Assembly: GCA_963818775.1 (NCBI GenBank)
Contig: CAWFUF010000024.1
Span: 1 to 64,000 of the forward strand
Length of the DNA stretch: 64,000 nucleotides
DNA from: JAMXLO01 sp963818775
GTDB taxonomy: Bacteria > Pseudomonadota > Alphaproteobacteria > Acetobacterales > Acetobacteraceae
Direction: 5' to 3'
The notes under the pieces are model-generated. The model was not told the origin of the DNA, did no database searches, and was given only the letters and a program-made list of their open reading frames with translations. A program made the translations under genes and the position numbers. Positions 8,906-18,139 of the stretch are shown piece by piece. Position 1 is the first letter of the stretch. Every line of letters begins with the position of its first letter.

Positions 8906-9412
8906 TCAGGCAATGTGGCCTGTGATGACCCGTGCCAGTAGCTCGCACCCCACTCGGTCCGCATCGTCGAAGCGAGCCAGCATCGGGCTGTCGAGATCTA
9001 GCACGCCGAGCAGCGCATCGCCTTTAAGCAGCGGCACCACCAGTTCGGAACGCGACGCGGTGTCACAGGCGATATGACCCGGGAACGCCTCGACGTCCGG
9101 CACCAAAACTGACCGGCGCTCCGCAGCCGCGGTGCCGCAGACGCCCTTGCCCAGCGGGATGCGCAGGCAAGCAGGCAGGCCCTGGAACGGTCCCAGAACC
9201 AGTTCGTTGTGGCGGAGAAAGTAGAACCCCGCCCAGTTGAGCCCGGACAAAGCATGGTAGATTGCCGCCGCCGCGTTGGCCGTGTTGGCGACCATGTCAG
9301 GTTCGCCCGTCAGCAGCGCATCAAGTTCGCGCGCCAGGTCGGCGTAAAGGGCAACAGTGTCCGCTTCGCGGTGGAGGGACGTCCACGGCGTAGATCTGGT
9401 TGGGTCGTGCAT
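8906..9412 (-). CDS. msrC: Free methionine-(R)-sulfoxide reductase (GAF domain, MsrC/YebR)
   Basis: A 168-residue single GAF-domain protein. The three cysteines used by fRMsr enzymes are present with their contexts: C82 in ACLRIPLGKG, C92 in GVCGTAA and C116 in GHIACD. The spacing matches the E. coli enzyme. It reduces free L-methionine-R-sulfoxide in the cytoplasm, with electrons from thioredoxin. The SELVVPLL and LDLDSP segments complete the GAF pocket. It is convergent with yggS and lies downstream of the MarR gene on the same strand. Confidence 0.93.
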   Translation of the reverse strand: MHDPTRSTPWTSLHREADTVALYADLARELDALLTGEPDMVANTANAAAAIYHALSGLNWAGFYFLRHNELVLGPFQGLPACLRIPLGKGVCGTAAAERRSVLVPDVEAFPGHIACDTASRSELVVPLLKGDALLGVLDLDSPMLARFDDADRVGCELLARVITGHIA

Positions 9413-9473
9413 CGCTCAGGCCCCCGGTGGCGGATGATCCCTTGTTACCGCCATCGGAGCCACACTGTATTGG

Positions 9474-9887
9474 TCAGTGTGCCGCCGCTCTGACGTCGCT
9501 GCCTGCCCGCTGACGCCCGGCCGGTGCCGGCTCCGCGGTAATGCGCATTGCCGAAGCGGCGTCCCGCAGGATCGTCCGCAGTTCGCGCAGGAAGGCCATC
9601 CCCGTCGCCGTCCGTTGTACCAGGACGCTGCGCCGATCCAACGGATCAGTCTTGCGGCGCACCAGATCGAATTCCGACAGACGATCGAGCGCGCGGGTGA
9701 TGGCTGGCTTGGAGACGCCAAGCTTGGCGGCCAGCCCCCGCACCGTCTGCGCCTCGGTCTCCAGATAGCACGTCAGAAACACCCCCAATTGCCGCGCCGA
9801 CAAATCAGGGCCATCCCGTCGGACCAGCTCGACAATTGCAGTGCGCAGAATGCCGGCCAGCCCATCGCTGACTTCGTTTGTGATCAT
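9474..9887 (-). CDS. MarR-family transcriptional regulator
   Basis: A 137-residue winged-helix protein. The sequence DLSARQLGVFLTCYLE leads into the recognition part TVRGLAAKLGVSKPAITRALDRLSEFDLVRR and the wing DRRSVLVQRTATG, typical of MarR. The ATG inside the frame was preferred because an AGGAAAG ribosome-binding site sits about 10 bases upstream. It precedes the methionine sulfoxide reductase gene on the same strand with 61 bases between them and may control it and itself. The ligand is unknown; an oxidant would fit the neighbour. Confidence 0.88.
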   Translation of the reverse strand: MITNEVSDGLAGILRTAIVELVRRDGPDLSARQLGVFLTCYLETEAQTVRGLAAKLGVSKPAITRALDRLSEFDLVRRKTDPLDRRSVLVQRTATGMAFLRELRTILRDAASAMRITAEPAPAGRQRAGSDVRAAAH

Positions 9888-10251
9888 GTCCAGACCTTTC
9901 CTGAACTGTAATGTTCGCCGCCTCACCCGACCCCGAGGCAACCAAACCGTCCAAGCCTGTCACAAACTGTGAATTCATGTCGCGTAACGAGTGGGTGACA
10001 GAACCTGTTACCGCTGAGGATTGATGCGAATGAAGACCGGCCCGACAGACTGCATGCCGCCAGGGGAGCAGCTTCGCAATCTATCGTGCCGGCCAACATT
10101 CCTGCGCCTCCCAGCGGCAGGAGCGATAATATCCTCCGCCCGGCGTGTCGGGATTAATGCCGCCACATTACGGCGCCGTCAGGACGCGCGACTGACCACA
10201 GTGCAATTATCACATTTCCGATAGCTGGACAGATTGTACACCTCGCCCAAC
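9888..10251. promoter_or_regulatory. 364-base intergenic region upstream of the MarR gene
   Basis: The region contains no supported coding frame. It must hold the MarR promoter on the minus strand. A weak inverted repeat with GAAC/GTTC ends at 9903-9916 lies 15 bases before the MarR start and could be an autoregulatory operator. No terminator-like hairpin was seen for kup, whose stop codon is at the right edge. Confidence 0.35.
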
Positions 10252-12144
10252 TTAGATCGCGACGCGAACGCCCAGCTCCACCACGCGATCATATGGGATT
10301 CGGAAGAATTCGGTTGCAGGCACCGCGTTGCGCGCCAGAACCAGAAACAGCCAGTGCCGCCACCAGGGCAGTTTGGGCACTGTCCCTGGCACCAGCACCT
10401 CGCGTCCGAGGAAGTAGCTTGCCTGCATCGGATCGAACGGGACGCCGAACTGGTTGAGGTCTTCCAACGCGCGCGGGATGTTGGGGCTCTCCATGAAGCC
10501 GTAGCGCAGAATCACCCGGTGGATACCAGGAGCCAACTCCGACACCTGCGTCCGCCGGTCGGCAGCCACCTCCGGCTCGTCGACATTCTGCACGGTGACG
10601 AACAACACGCGTTCGTGCAGGACCTTGTTGTGCTTCAGGTTGTGCAGCAGCGAGGTTGGCACGTAATCGGGGTTTCCCGTGAGGAATACCGCCATGCCGG
10701 GCACGCGTATGGTGCGCGATTGCGGCAGCCGCGCGAGGAACGGCGCGAGCGGCAGGCTGTCTTGCTTCCAGCGCGCCAGCAGCAGATCGCGCCCACGCTT
10801 CCACGAGGTCATCAGCGCGGTGAGTGCGATGCCCAGCGCGAGCGGCACCCAGCCACCCTCCAGCACTTTCAGTGTATTGGCGGAAAAGAACACCAGATCG
10901 ATCAGGAAGAACATTCCGAATACAGTGATCGCGGCGGGTCGTGACCAATGGAACTGGCGGCGGAATACCACCATCGCCAGCACGCAGGTGCACAGGAATG
11001 TGCCGGTCACCGCGATGCCATAGGCCGAGGCGAGACTGTCCGAGGTCTTGAACGACAGTACCAGGATCAGCACGCCGAATGCCAGCATGGCATTGATCTG
11101 CGGCACATAGATCTGGCCTTCCTCGGTGTTGGACGTATGGCGCACGGTCATGCGCGGCAGGAAGCCCAATTGCATGCACTGCCGCGCGATCGAATAGGCG
11201 CCGGAAATCAGCGCCTGGCTGGCAATGATCGTTGCAACCGTCGCGAGAATCACCATCGGCAGGCGCAGCAACTCGGGCGCCATCAGAAAGAATGGATTGC
11301 TGACCGCCGCAGGGTCGCTGATCGTCAGCGCGCCCTGGCCGAAATAATTCAGCACCAGGCAGGGCAGAACGAAGAATGTCCAGGTGAGCCGGATCGGATG
11401 CGCGCCGAAATGTCCCATATCGGCATACAGCGCCTCGGCACCGGTCACGCACAGCACAACGGCGCCCAGGACGATGAACGCCAGACCCTTGTATTGGATA
11501 CACAACCCGACCGCGTAGCTGGGCGACATCGCCAGCAGCACGAACGGATGCCGCACGATTTCCAGAATGCCGAGAATGCCGATCGCGACAAACCACACCG
11601 CCATGACTGGGCCGAAGACGCGGCCGACGCGGCCGGTGCCGCACCACTGCACCGCGAACAGCACCACAATGACCACAACGCTGATCGGCAGAACGTATTG
11701 TTGCAATTCCGGAGTCGATACCTCCAGGCCCTCCACCGCCGACAGCACCGAGATCGCCGGCGTAATGACACCGTCGCCGAAGAACAGGCAGGCGCCGGCA
11801 ATGCCGATCAATGTCAGCGCATTGCGGATGTTGGTGCCGACCGACACGCGCTGCGCCAGTGCCATCAACGCGAGGATGCCGCCTTCGCCGCGGTTGTCGG
11901 CGTGCATCACCAGCATCACGTATTTCACCGTGACGATGAGCACCAGCGACCAGAAGATGAGCGACAGGATGCCCATCACCTCGGAGGGAGTGATCGGCAC
12001 GCCACCGAAAAGTTGCATGCTGGCCTTGAAGGCGTAGAGCGGGCTGGTGCCGATGTCGCCGTAGACGACACCGAGAACCGCGAGCAGAACACCGACTGCC
12101 GGCACCGGTCTGCGCAGCCCACCGGCCGCGGCAGCCACGGTCAT
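10252..12144 (-). CDS. kup: Kup potassium uptake permease
   Basis: A 630-residue membrane protein with about twelve hydrophobic segments and a hydrophilic C-terminal domain of about 170 residues. The family signature LGVVYGDIGTSPLYAF is near residue 21, followed by HADNRGEGGILALMAL. The ion-path segments FFGDGVITPAISVLSAVEG and the region around DMGHFGA are recognisable. Kup imports potassium, probably with protons. A GTG 21 codons upstream is possible, but the ATG gives the usual spacing to the signature. The gene is divergent from the HdeD-like gene. Confidence 0.96.
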   Translation of the reverse strand: MTVAAAAGGLRRPVPAVGVLLAVLGVVYGDIGTSPLYAFKASMQLFGGVPITPSEVMGILSLIFWSLVLIVTVKYVMLVMHADNRGEGGILALMALAQRVSVGTNIRNALTLIGIAGACLFFGDGVITPAISVLSAVEGLEVSTPELQQYVLPISVVVIVVLFAVQWCGTGRVGRVFGPVMAVWFVAIGILGILEIVRHPFVLLAMSPSYAVGLCIQYKGLAFIVLGAVVLCVTGAEALYADMGHFGAHPIRLTWTFFVLPCLVLNYFGQGALTISDPAAVSNPFFLMAPELLRLPMVILATVATIIASQALISGAYSIARQCMQLGFLPRMTVRHTSNTEEGQIYVPQINAMLAFGVLILVLSFKTSDSLASAYGIAVTGTFLCTCVLAMVVFRRQFHWSRPAAITVFGMFFLIDLVFFSANTLKVLEGGWVPLALGIALTALMTSWKRGRDLLLARWKQDSLPLAPFLARLPQSRTIRVPGMAVFLTGNPDYVPTSLLHNLKHNKVLHERVLFVTVQNVDEPEVAADRRTQVSELAPGIHRVILRYGFMESPNIPRALEDLNQFGVPFDPMQASYFLGREVLVPGTVPKLPWWRHWLFLVLARNAVPATEFFRIPYDRVVELGVRVAI

Positions 12145-12248
12145 CGCGGGACGTGCACGGCGGTCATGGACGGACGCATACGCGCCCCGCCTGGGTGAAA
12201 CAAGCACCGGCTTGCCATGATCACGCGAGCTTCGTTAACGTTGCCGGC

Positions 12249-12803
12249 ATGAGTGACCTGACCGCCTCCCGCACTGATCCCCGCCCGCGTACGCGCTGGG
12301 GCTGGTTTGTGGCCCTCGGCATTGCCCAGTTGGTGCTGGGCGTCATTGCGTGGTTCGACGTGATCGCCTTCACCATAGCCGGTGTCATCTTCCTCGGTGC
12401 TCTGGTGCTGGTCGCGGGCGTGTTCCAGATCGTGCATGCCTTCATGGATCGCCAGTGGGGTGGGTTCGCACTGCATCTGCTGGTGGGGGTTCTCTACGTG
12501 ATCGGCGGCCTGCTGCTGATGGACGATCCTTTTCCGGGCGCCTTGCTGATCACCATCTTCGTGGCAGCGGCGCTCATCATCGGCGGGATCCTGCGCATAG
12601 TCATAGGCGTGCAGCATAGGCAGATGCCGGGGTGGGGACTGCTGGTCGGTGGAGGTGTGATCAGCCTGCTGGTTGGCGTGATGCTGGTCTGGATGCTGCC
12701 TTGGTCGGCGCTATGGGTGGTCGGCACGCTGATCGCCGTCGAGCTGATCGTGCACGGCGTATCGTGGATACAGTTCGGACTGGCGCTGCGTAAGACCGCC
12801 TGA
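12249..12803 (+). CDS. HdeD/DUF308 family membrane protein
   Basis: A 184-residue protein made almost entirely of six hydrophobic helices in three repeated pairs, beginning GWFVALGIAQLVLGVIAWFD. This is the pattern of the HdeD family, named for an acid-resistance membrane protein of E. coli. The biochemical role is not known. The start was placed at the ATG before SDLTASRTDP, because the upstream frame overlaps the start of kup. It converges on the beta-propeller gene with ten bases between the stops. Confidence 0.85.
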   Translation: MSDLTASRTDPRPRTRWGWFVALGIAQLVLGVIAWFDVIAFTIAGVIFLGALVLVAGVFQIVHAFMDRQWGGFALHLLVGVLYVIGGLLLMDDPFPGALLITIFVAAALIIGGILRIVIGVQHRQMPGWGLLVGGGVISLLVGVMLVWMLPWSALWVVGTLIAVELIVHGVSWIQFGLALRKTA

Positions 12804-12813
12804 GCGCCGGCCG

Positions 12814-13974
12814 CTACGGCCACGCGGTGGCGAACGCCGCCGGCCCTGCATCCTTGACCGCCAGTGACTTGCCCGGCGTCAGCTTGTGGCCGTCCCAGCG
12901 GAACACGTAGATCTCGCGATCCTGCATGCCCTGCACGAGAATGGTATGGCCGTCGCGCGAGAACGCGATCCCCTCATCCCACGCGCCGATCGGCGCCTGA
13001 TCCAGCTTGCGCAGCGTCTGGCCGTCCACCGCGAACATCGTCAGCAGGCCTTTGTCGTGATGGAACGGATGGCTCGGCAGCTTGGTCGTCCCGTATTCCG
13101 CACCGACCGCCAGGAACTTCCCGTCCGGCGACAGCTTCATCGGCTCCGGGCCACTTGGCACGCCGACGGTGTCCACCACGCGGAACGGCTTCGAGGTCAA
13201 ATCGATCAGGCTGACCGAATCCTCGTCGCCGTCGCCGCGCCCCATGTTCGACACGATCGCGAGCGTGCCCGCGGCGTTGCTGTCCATCGTGTAGGGCGCC
13301 ATGCCCGTGGTGACCGGCCGCGGATCCACGGTGACATTGGTGCCATCGACGTTCAGCACACTCACCATGTTATCGCCGCTGCGGCTCAGCAGTGCGTGCC
13401 TGCCGTCGTGGCTGAACACGATGCCACTCGGCAGCGAACCCTTGTTGCCGAGATCGACCTTGCCAATTGCAGTCAGCGACTTGTCGGCGACGCTGAACAC
13501 GGAGACGGTGCCCTCGGTGCGGTTGGCGATCAGCGCAAGCTTGCCGTCCGGCGAAAGCCGAACCGTCGTCGCGCCCAGGCCGGCGGTCAGGCTCTGCGTG
13601 ATCTTCGGCGGATTGCTGGTGAGATCTATGACGCTCACCCTGTCATCCGGCGCGATGCCGTCCTTGGCCTGAGCGCCCGCCTTGGTCGCCGAGGTCACGA
13701 TTGCCCAGCTTTCATCCTTTGCGACCCATGCTGCAGTCGGCGGACCGACGACGCTGCCGGGCACATCAGCGGTGGCCGTGATGCGCGGCGGGTAGTGTGC
13801 GACGTCGATGATGCTGATCGTGTCGGGGTGCATGTCCTTGGGCGCGACCAGGTGTTTCTGATCGTCCTGCACGGTGTGGCCATCGTTCGATGACAGCACG
13901 ACGTCGGCCCGTGCCGCGACGGGCAGTACCAGAAGCAAGCTGGCCGCGAACGCGTGGGTTATGTGTCGTGGCAT
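12814..13974 (-). CDS. Secreted YVTN/lactonase-like beta-propeller protein
   Basis: A 386-residue protein with an N-terminal signal peptide (AFAASLLLVLPVAARA). Repeated blade motifs follow, such as LSPDGKLALIANRTEGTVSVF, FSHDGRHALLSRSGDNMVSVL and LSPDGKFLAVGAEYGTT. These are the WxNxDG/YVTN-type blades of seven-bladed propellers, resembling 6-phosphogluconolactonase-fold proteins. The location is periplasmic or extracellular. No catalytic residues can be assigned, so it may be a binding or structural protein. The downstream gene on the same strand is a broken endonuclease-like gene located 23 bases upstream of this start. Confidence 0.8.
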   Translation of the reverse strand: MPRHITHAFAASLLLVLPVAARADVVLSSNDGHTVQDDQKHLVAPKDMHPDTISIIDVAHYPPRITATADVPGSVVGPPTAAWVAKDESWAIVTSATKAGAQAKDGIAPDDRVSVIDLTSNPPKITQSLTAGLGATTVRLSPDGKLALIANRTEGTVSVFSVADKSLTAIGKVDLGNKGSLPSGIVFSHDGRHALLSRSGDNMVSVLNVDGTNVTVDPRPVTTGMAPYTMDSNAAGTLAIVSNMGRGDGDEDSVSLIDLTSKPFRVVDTVGVPSGPEPMKLSPDGKFLAVGAEYGTTKLPSHPFHHDKGLLTMFAVDGQTLRKLDQAPIGAWDEGIAFSRDGHTILVQGMQDREIYVFRWDGHKLTPGKSLAVKDAGPAAFATAWP

Positions 13975-13997
13975 GTTTTGCTCCCTCCCGCTGTCGT

Positions 13998-14744
13998 TCA
14001 GCCCATGTCGAGTGTCAATAGAATGAGTTCGTGGTCGCTCAGCACGGTGCCGTCCTCCCCGAGTGCCGGCACCACGGTGGGATCGCGCACCGACAGGCCG
14101 CGTGTGCAGAACCAGTCGAGTTGGCGCGTTCCTTCACTCGTGCTCCACGTGCTGGTGCGTGTGGTCGGTTGCGCCAGATTGCAGGCGGCCCAGTCGTAGC
14201 CTCGTGATGCAGCCAGTGCGAACAGCGGTTCCGATGCGTCGCGGTAGCCGCCGGGGCCGACATGCGTGTTGAGGTCGCCGCCGATAACCACGGGCAACGC
14301 GCCGTCGGCGTACGCATCCAGCGCGTCGAGCAATGTCTCCATTTGCCGCGCACGGCCGGCGCCGTCGGTGCGGTTCTCCAGATGCACGGAACAGGCGACG
14401 AAGCGGCCGATGTTGGCAGCGATCGCCATCCGGTTGCCGATGCGGCGCTGTCGGTCAGGCGGCGTGTACCAGTCCGCCTCCTCGTCGAGGCGTATGACGA
14501 TCGGAACCTGCGTCGGCAGCGACGCAACAATGCCGTTGCCGTGGTAGCCTTCCGTGTTGGAATGGCGCCGGTGAGGGTCGGCGATTCTCCAGGCTGTAGC
14601 TCGATCTGATTGAACGCAGCGACCGAGGCATGCGCCGCCTCGTGCGCCTCGCGCGTCGGCGGCAAGTCGAGAAAGCGCTGCCGCTCCGCGAGCGGAACCG
14701 GCGTCAGCCGGTCCACCACATCGCGGCAGACGCCGACAATCATC
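13998..14744 (-). pseudogene. Disrupted endonuclease/exonuclease/phosphatase-family gene
   Basis: The C-terminal 180 or so codons read as an EEP-fold nuclease: EGYHGNGIVASLPTQ, the catalytic segment VVIGGDLNTHVG, and the terminal LSDHELILLTLD. The matching N-terminal strand with a WN...Q-E metal site is missing. Only about 60 codons lie between the stop of the preceding gene and this part. Those codons read best in a different frame (beginning MIVGVCRDVVDRL at 14743) and switch frame near 14550-14600. I conclude that the gene is truncated and frameshifted. The possible ATG at 14743 is one base after the binding-protein gene, so the remnant may be co-transcribed. Confidence 0.6.
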
Positions 14745-16073
14745 TTAGGTATGCACCGACTTCTGGAAGTCGCGCAGCACCTTGTTGCCGCGTTCGACCG
14801 CGGAATCGAGCGCCCGTTTCGCATCTTGCTTGCCGGCAAGCGCCTGTTCGCATTCCTCCTCGATGATGGTGCGGATCTCCGGCATGCGGCCCAGATGAAA
14901 TCCACGCGAGTTTTCGGTGACCTGACCGCGGGTGAGCTGACGGATCGGCAGTTCGGTACCTGGGTTCTGATCGAAGAAACCCTGCTGCTTCGCCAGATCG
15001 TAGCCGGCATGCGTGATCGGCACATAGCCCGTCGCGCGACTCCACTCGAAGTCCTGTGCCGGCTCGGCGAGGAAGTGCAGGAACTGCGCCACAGCGCGAT
15101 ACTCGGCCACACTGCGCTGGGGCGCGGTGAGCACCCAAAAGCTCGCGCCGCCGATCGCCGAATTGATCGGCTCGCGAATGACCGCCGGATCGTACGGCAG
15201 GAACGCCGGCGCCCAGCGGAACTTCGCGCTGCGCGCAAGGTCACCTCGCAAGGCGGACGAGCTGAACGTCATGCCGGACTGGCCGCTGAGGAATGCACCG
15301 TCACCGCTGCCGTCGCGACCGGTGTAGTGGAAGGTGCCCTCCTTCGACATGTCCAACAGCCGCTGCAGGTTCGCCACATGCGCCGGACTGTTGATCTTCA
15401 ACACCGCGTCCAGGCTTTTGAAGCCGTTCGCCTCGGTGGCGTAAGGAATGTTGTGGACCGCACTGAACTGTTCGAAATGTGCCCAGACGACCGAGGCGGT
15501 GATGGCCGGGTATTGCGTCGCAGCCTTGTCGCGCAATGTGCGTGCGAGCGATACGACCTCCGGCCAGGTCGCCGGGAACTTGTCCGGATCGAGGCCAGCT
15601 TTCTCGAACACGTCCTTGTTGTACCAGACGATGCAGGTGGAGGAATTGAACGGCATGGACATCAGCTTGCCGTCGACCAGACTATAGTAACCTCGCACGG
15701 CCGGGATATAGGCATTCGGATCGAGCTTCACGCCGGTTTCCTGCGCGAGCTGCCACACCGGTTTGATGACCGGGCCGGAACTGAGCATGGTCTGCGTGCC
15801 GACCTCGAACACCTGTGCTATGTGCGGCGCCTGACCGGCACGCCATGCCGCGGCAACCGAGGTCAGCAGGTCCTTGTAGACGCCCTTGAACAGACCGGTC
15901 ACCTCGACCTGGTCCTGGCTGGCGTTGAACGCCGCGATCAGCTTGGTGATCTCTTCGCCGGGCGTGGCGCCCATCGCGTGCCACAACGTGATGCGCGTCT
16001 TCTCTGTCGCGCGCGAAGGAGCGGCCGCGAGGGCGCCGGCCGCGCTCAGCAATGCGCGTCGCGTGATCGTCAT
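14745..16073 (-). CDS. ABC transporter sugar/glycerol-phosphate-type solute-binding protein (UgpB-like)
   Basis: A 442-residue periplasmic binding protein. The N terminus has a Tat-like signal (ITRRALLSAAGALAAAPSRA). The mature part begins ITLWHAMGATPGEEITKLIAAFNASQ, the characteristic opening of family-1 extracellular binding proteins such as UgpB. PFNSSTCIVWYNKDVFEKAG and EPINSAIGGASFWVL are further family motifs. It would capture a sugar or polyol phosphate for uptake, but no permease or ATPase gene is nearby, so it must use components encoded elsewhere. The start overlaps the stop of the upstream gene by four bases (ATGA), indicating coupling. Confidence 0.88.
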   Translation of the reverse strand: MTITRRALLSAAGALAAAPSRATEKTRITLWHAMGATPGEEITKLIAAFNASQDQVEVTGLFKGVYKDLLTSVAAAWRAGQAPHIAQVFEVGTQTMLSSGPVIKPVWQLAQETGVKLDPNAYIPAVRGYYSLVDGKLMSMPFNSSTCIVWYNKDVFEKAGLDPDKFPATWPEVVSLARTLRDKAATQYPAITASVVWAHFEQFSAVHNIPYATEANGFKSLDAVLKINSPAHVANLQRLLDMSKEGTFHYTGRDGSGDGAFLSGQSGMTFSSSALRGDLARSAKFRWAPAFLPYDPAVIREPINSAIGGASFWVLTAPQRSVAEYRAVAQFLHFLAEPAQDFEWSRATGYVPITHAGYDLAKQQGFFDQNPGTELPIRQLTRGQVTENSRGFHLGRMPEIRTIIEEECEQALAGKQDAKRALDSAVERGNKVLRDFQKSVHT

Positions 16074-16738
16074 GTCGGGAAGATCCGACGGAATACCGCA
16101 GGCGACCCCTCGTCCAATCGGACGTGTGGCCGCATGCGCAGGTTCCATGGATTGCCGGAACGCGCGCGGTCCCATTCAGGAGTATCGGGCACGCCGGCAT
16201 TCTCGAACTCGTAGACCGTCAAGTATTTCGGCTGGCCCTCGACCGCGACATAGCGACGCGCGCGGATGCAGCCCGGGACGGTGAGATAACCGGGGATGTA
16301 CGCGGTGTTGTACCAGTCGTTGAACTCCTCCTCCATCGAGGCCGCGACATCGATGCGGCCCATCTGCAGGAACGGCGCAGGACCCATGGTGTTGTCGATC
16401 GGATTGGTGCGCGCGGGGAAGATCTGGCGGTAGCCGTTGAGCAGGTAGTTGCGACCCACGAAGCCACCGGAGAAGCGGGTTCGCTCGGACGATGGCTGGT
16501 AGCGCACCGTGTCGAGGAATGCGGCGCTGCGCAGCACGTTGTGGTCCTCGAGTTCGTACATCGCCAGATACTTCGGCGCGCCGCGCAGCGCGACATAGCG
16601 CGCAGCGGAGAGGAAGCCGGGGATCGCCAGCAGGCGCCCGATGTGTTCCTCGTTGTACCAGCGGTTGAAAGCGTCCTCGTGGGCAGTATCGATGTCCATC
16701 CACGCCATCAGCAGCCCGGTACCGCGGGTCTTGGGCAT
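16070..16738 (-). CDS. Tandem dimeric alpha-beta-barrel protein of unknown function
   Basis: A 222-residue protein built from two related halves, each containing a W-Y motif followed by a barrel strand: FNRWYNEEHIGRLLAIPGFLSAARYVAL and FNDWYNTAYIPGYLTVPGCIRARRYVAV. Each half ends in a YLxxYEFE-type strand. This is the ferredoxin-like dimeric alpha-beta barrel shared by EthD/DUF4286-type proteins. Many act on small aromatic or polyketide molecules, but no reaction can be assigned. It is translationally coupled to the binding-protein gene and divergent from the dioxygenase gene, with 129 bases between the starts. Confidence 0.75.
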   Translation of the reverse strand: MPKTRGTGLLMAWMDIDTAHEDAFNRWYNEEHIGRLLAIPGFLSAARYVALRGAPKYLAMYELEDHNVLRSAAFLDTVRYQPSSERTRFSGGFVGRNYLLNGYRQIFPARTNPIDNTMGPAPFLQMGRIDVAASMEEEFNDWYNTAYIPGYLTVPGCIRARRYVAVEGQPKYLTVYEFENAGVPDTPEWDRARSGNPWNLRMRPHVRLDEGSPAVFRRIFPT

Positions 16739-16867
16739 GTGCGTTTCCCCCGTTGTCAGTTCCTCATGCTACAGCAGGTGTGGCCTGACCGAGCAAGTCT
16801 TGCACTGGAGACATCTGGTTCGCTGCGGGCTAATATGCCAGCCCTCCGCTCTGAAAAGGGACATGTC

Positions 16868-17806
16868 ATGGCCCGACTGGTTGCTGCATTCGGTTCGTCA
16901 CACAGCCCGATGCTCGCCTCACGGATCGAGGACTGGCAGACCGGCTTCCTCGCCCGCGACAAGGCGCGGCAGTTTGTCGACTTCGACGGCAATGCCTGCG
17001 ACTTCGCGACGCTGCTGGCTCGCGCGCCGGCGGATGCGCTGGAACGGATAGCGCCCGAGCAACTGACGCGGCGGCATGGCGAGGCGATGGCGGCGATGGC
17101 GCGGCTGCGCGACGATGTTGCGGCGGCGCGGCTGGATGCACTGATCGTCGTCGGCGACGATCAGGAGGAGCTGTTCCAGCACGACAACATGCCGGCGATC
17201 GGTATCTACTATGGCGAGACGATCCGCGGGCGGCTGCCGTACCAGAAGGAGATCGTGGAGTCGGACTACCCATGCGATGCCCCACTGGCGCGCCATCTGA
17301 TCGCGGCGCTGCAACAGGATGGGTTCGATCTTTCCGTCATGCGTTCGCTGGCAGAGAGTTGGCGCGAGGGGCACGCGTTCTCGTTCATCCACCGGTTCTA
17401 TCTGCCCGACGGCGTGCCGATCGTGCCGGTGTTCCTCAATGCATACTATCCGCCAAACCAGCCGGCTCCGGCGCGATGCGTGGCGCTCGGCGAGGCGTTG
17501 CGGCATGCGGTCGAGGCGTTTCCGGGCGATGCGCGGATCGGGGTGATGGCATCCGGCGGTCTCAGTCACTTCGTGGTGGACGAGGCGTTCGATCATGCGC
17601 TGATCGATGCGCTGCGGCGCAGGGACAAGGCGTTCTTCCGCAACGCGCCGCTGACCAAGCTGATGTCGGGTAGTTCGGAGATGCGGAACTGGATCTGCCT
17701 GGCGGGAACGCTTGGCTCAATGGAACTCGACTGGGTGAGTTATGTGCCTGGCTATCGCACGCCGGCGCTCAGCGGCACGGGTCTGTGCTTCGCCAGCTTT
17801 CGGTGA
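16868..17806 (+). CDS. LigB-type class III extradiol dioxygenase
   Basis: A 312-residue protein resembling the catalytic beta subunit of protocatechuate 4,5-dioxygenase. The N-terminal metal histidine is in AAFGSSHSPML, a central segment reads LIVVGDDQEELFQ, and a late segment MASGGLSHFVVDEAFDH supplies the catalytic histidine. FEGH-like variants are seen in REGHAFSFIHRF. Such Fe(II) enzymes open catechol-type rings. No alpha subunit or ring-cleavage pathway genes are adjacent, so the substrate is unknown. The start is the ATG preceded by GAAAAGGGACA. Confidence 0.85.
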   Translation: MARLVAAFGSSHSPMLASRIEDWQTGFLARDKARQFVDFDGNACDFATLLARAPADALERIAPEQLTRRHGEAMAAMARLRDDVAAARLDALIVVGDDQEELFQHDNMPAIGIYYGETIRGRLPYQKEIVESDYPCDAPLARHLIAALQQDGFDLSVMRSLAESWREGHAFSFIHRFYLPDGVPIVPVFLNAYYPPNQPAPARCVALGEALRHAVEAFPGDARIGVMASGGLSHFVVDEAFDHALIDALRRRDKAFFRNAPLTKLMSGSSEMRNWICLAGTLGSMELDWVSYVPGYRTPALSGTGLCFASFR

Positions 17807-17877
17807 ATGATCGATAGCCGGTCGCGCGACGAACAGTGCCCCTCTAGGGATCGGTTCATGCGTGTGGCGGCACATTG

Positions 17878-18011
17878 ATTTCAACACGGAGAACCAAGGC
17901 GAGAGCCACGGAGGGCCACGGAGGCAGTAAGAATGGCGCTGCGCGCGAAGCGCATAGATTGCCTTCTCCGTGGCCCTCCGTGGTTCTCGCCTTGGTTCTC
18001 CGTATTGAAAT
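17878..18011. repeat. Long intergenic inverted repeat
   Basis: Two 46-base arms at 17878-17923 and 17966-18011 are complementary at 44 of 46 positions, around a 42-base loop. Within each arm the unit CCACGGAG/CCACGGAGGGC is itself repeated. The element lies in the 333-base gap between the dioxygenase and NIPSNAP genes, which contains no coding frame. It looks like a mobile REP/palindromic intergenic repeat, and could also end transcription of the dioxygenase gene. Confidence 0.8.
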
Positions 18012-18139
18012 AAATCCACTGCGAGGCACTGGCGGTGGTATTTGACATTTGACCGACGTGCCAGTCCTTACCGACTGGCTTGCCGAGTCGAGGCTGCGGG
18101 CACTAACGTCGCAGCATCCATCGCAAGGGGAGGCGACCG

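Noticed and set aside
10948..12198. 416-codon plus-strand frame over kup
   Set aside because: It is extremely His/Gln/Arg-rich and antisense to the well-conserved Kup sequence.
14039..15244. 401-codon minus-strand frame spanning the binding protein end and endonuclease remnant
   Set aside because: Its first 170 codons are out of frame with the real binding protein. Only the part after 14743 was considered as a possible broken 5' end of the nuclease gene.
14610..16214. 534-codon plus-strand frame over the UgpB-like gene
   Set aside because: Antisense shadow of a gene with clear binding-protein motifs.
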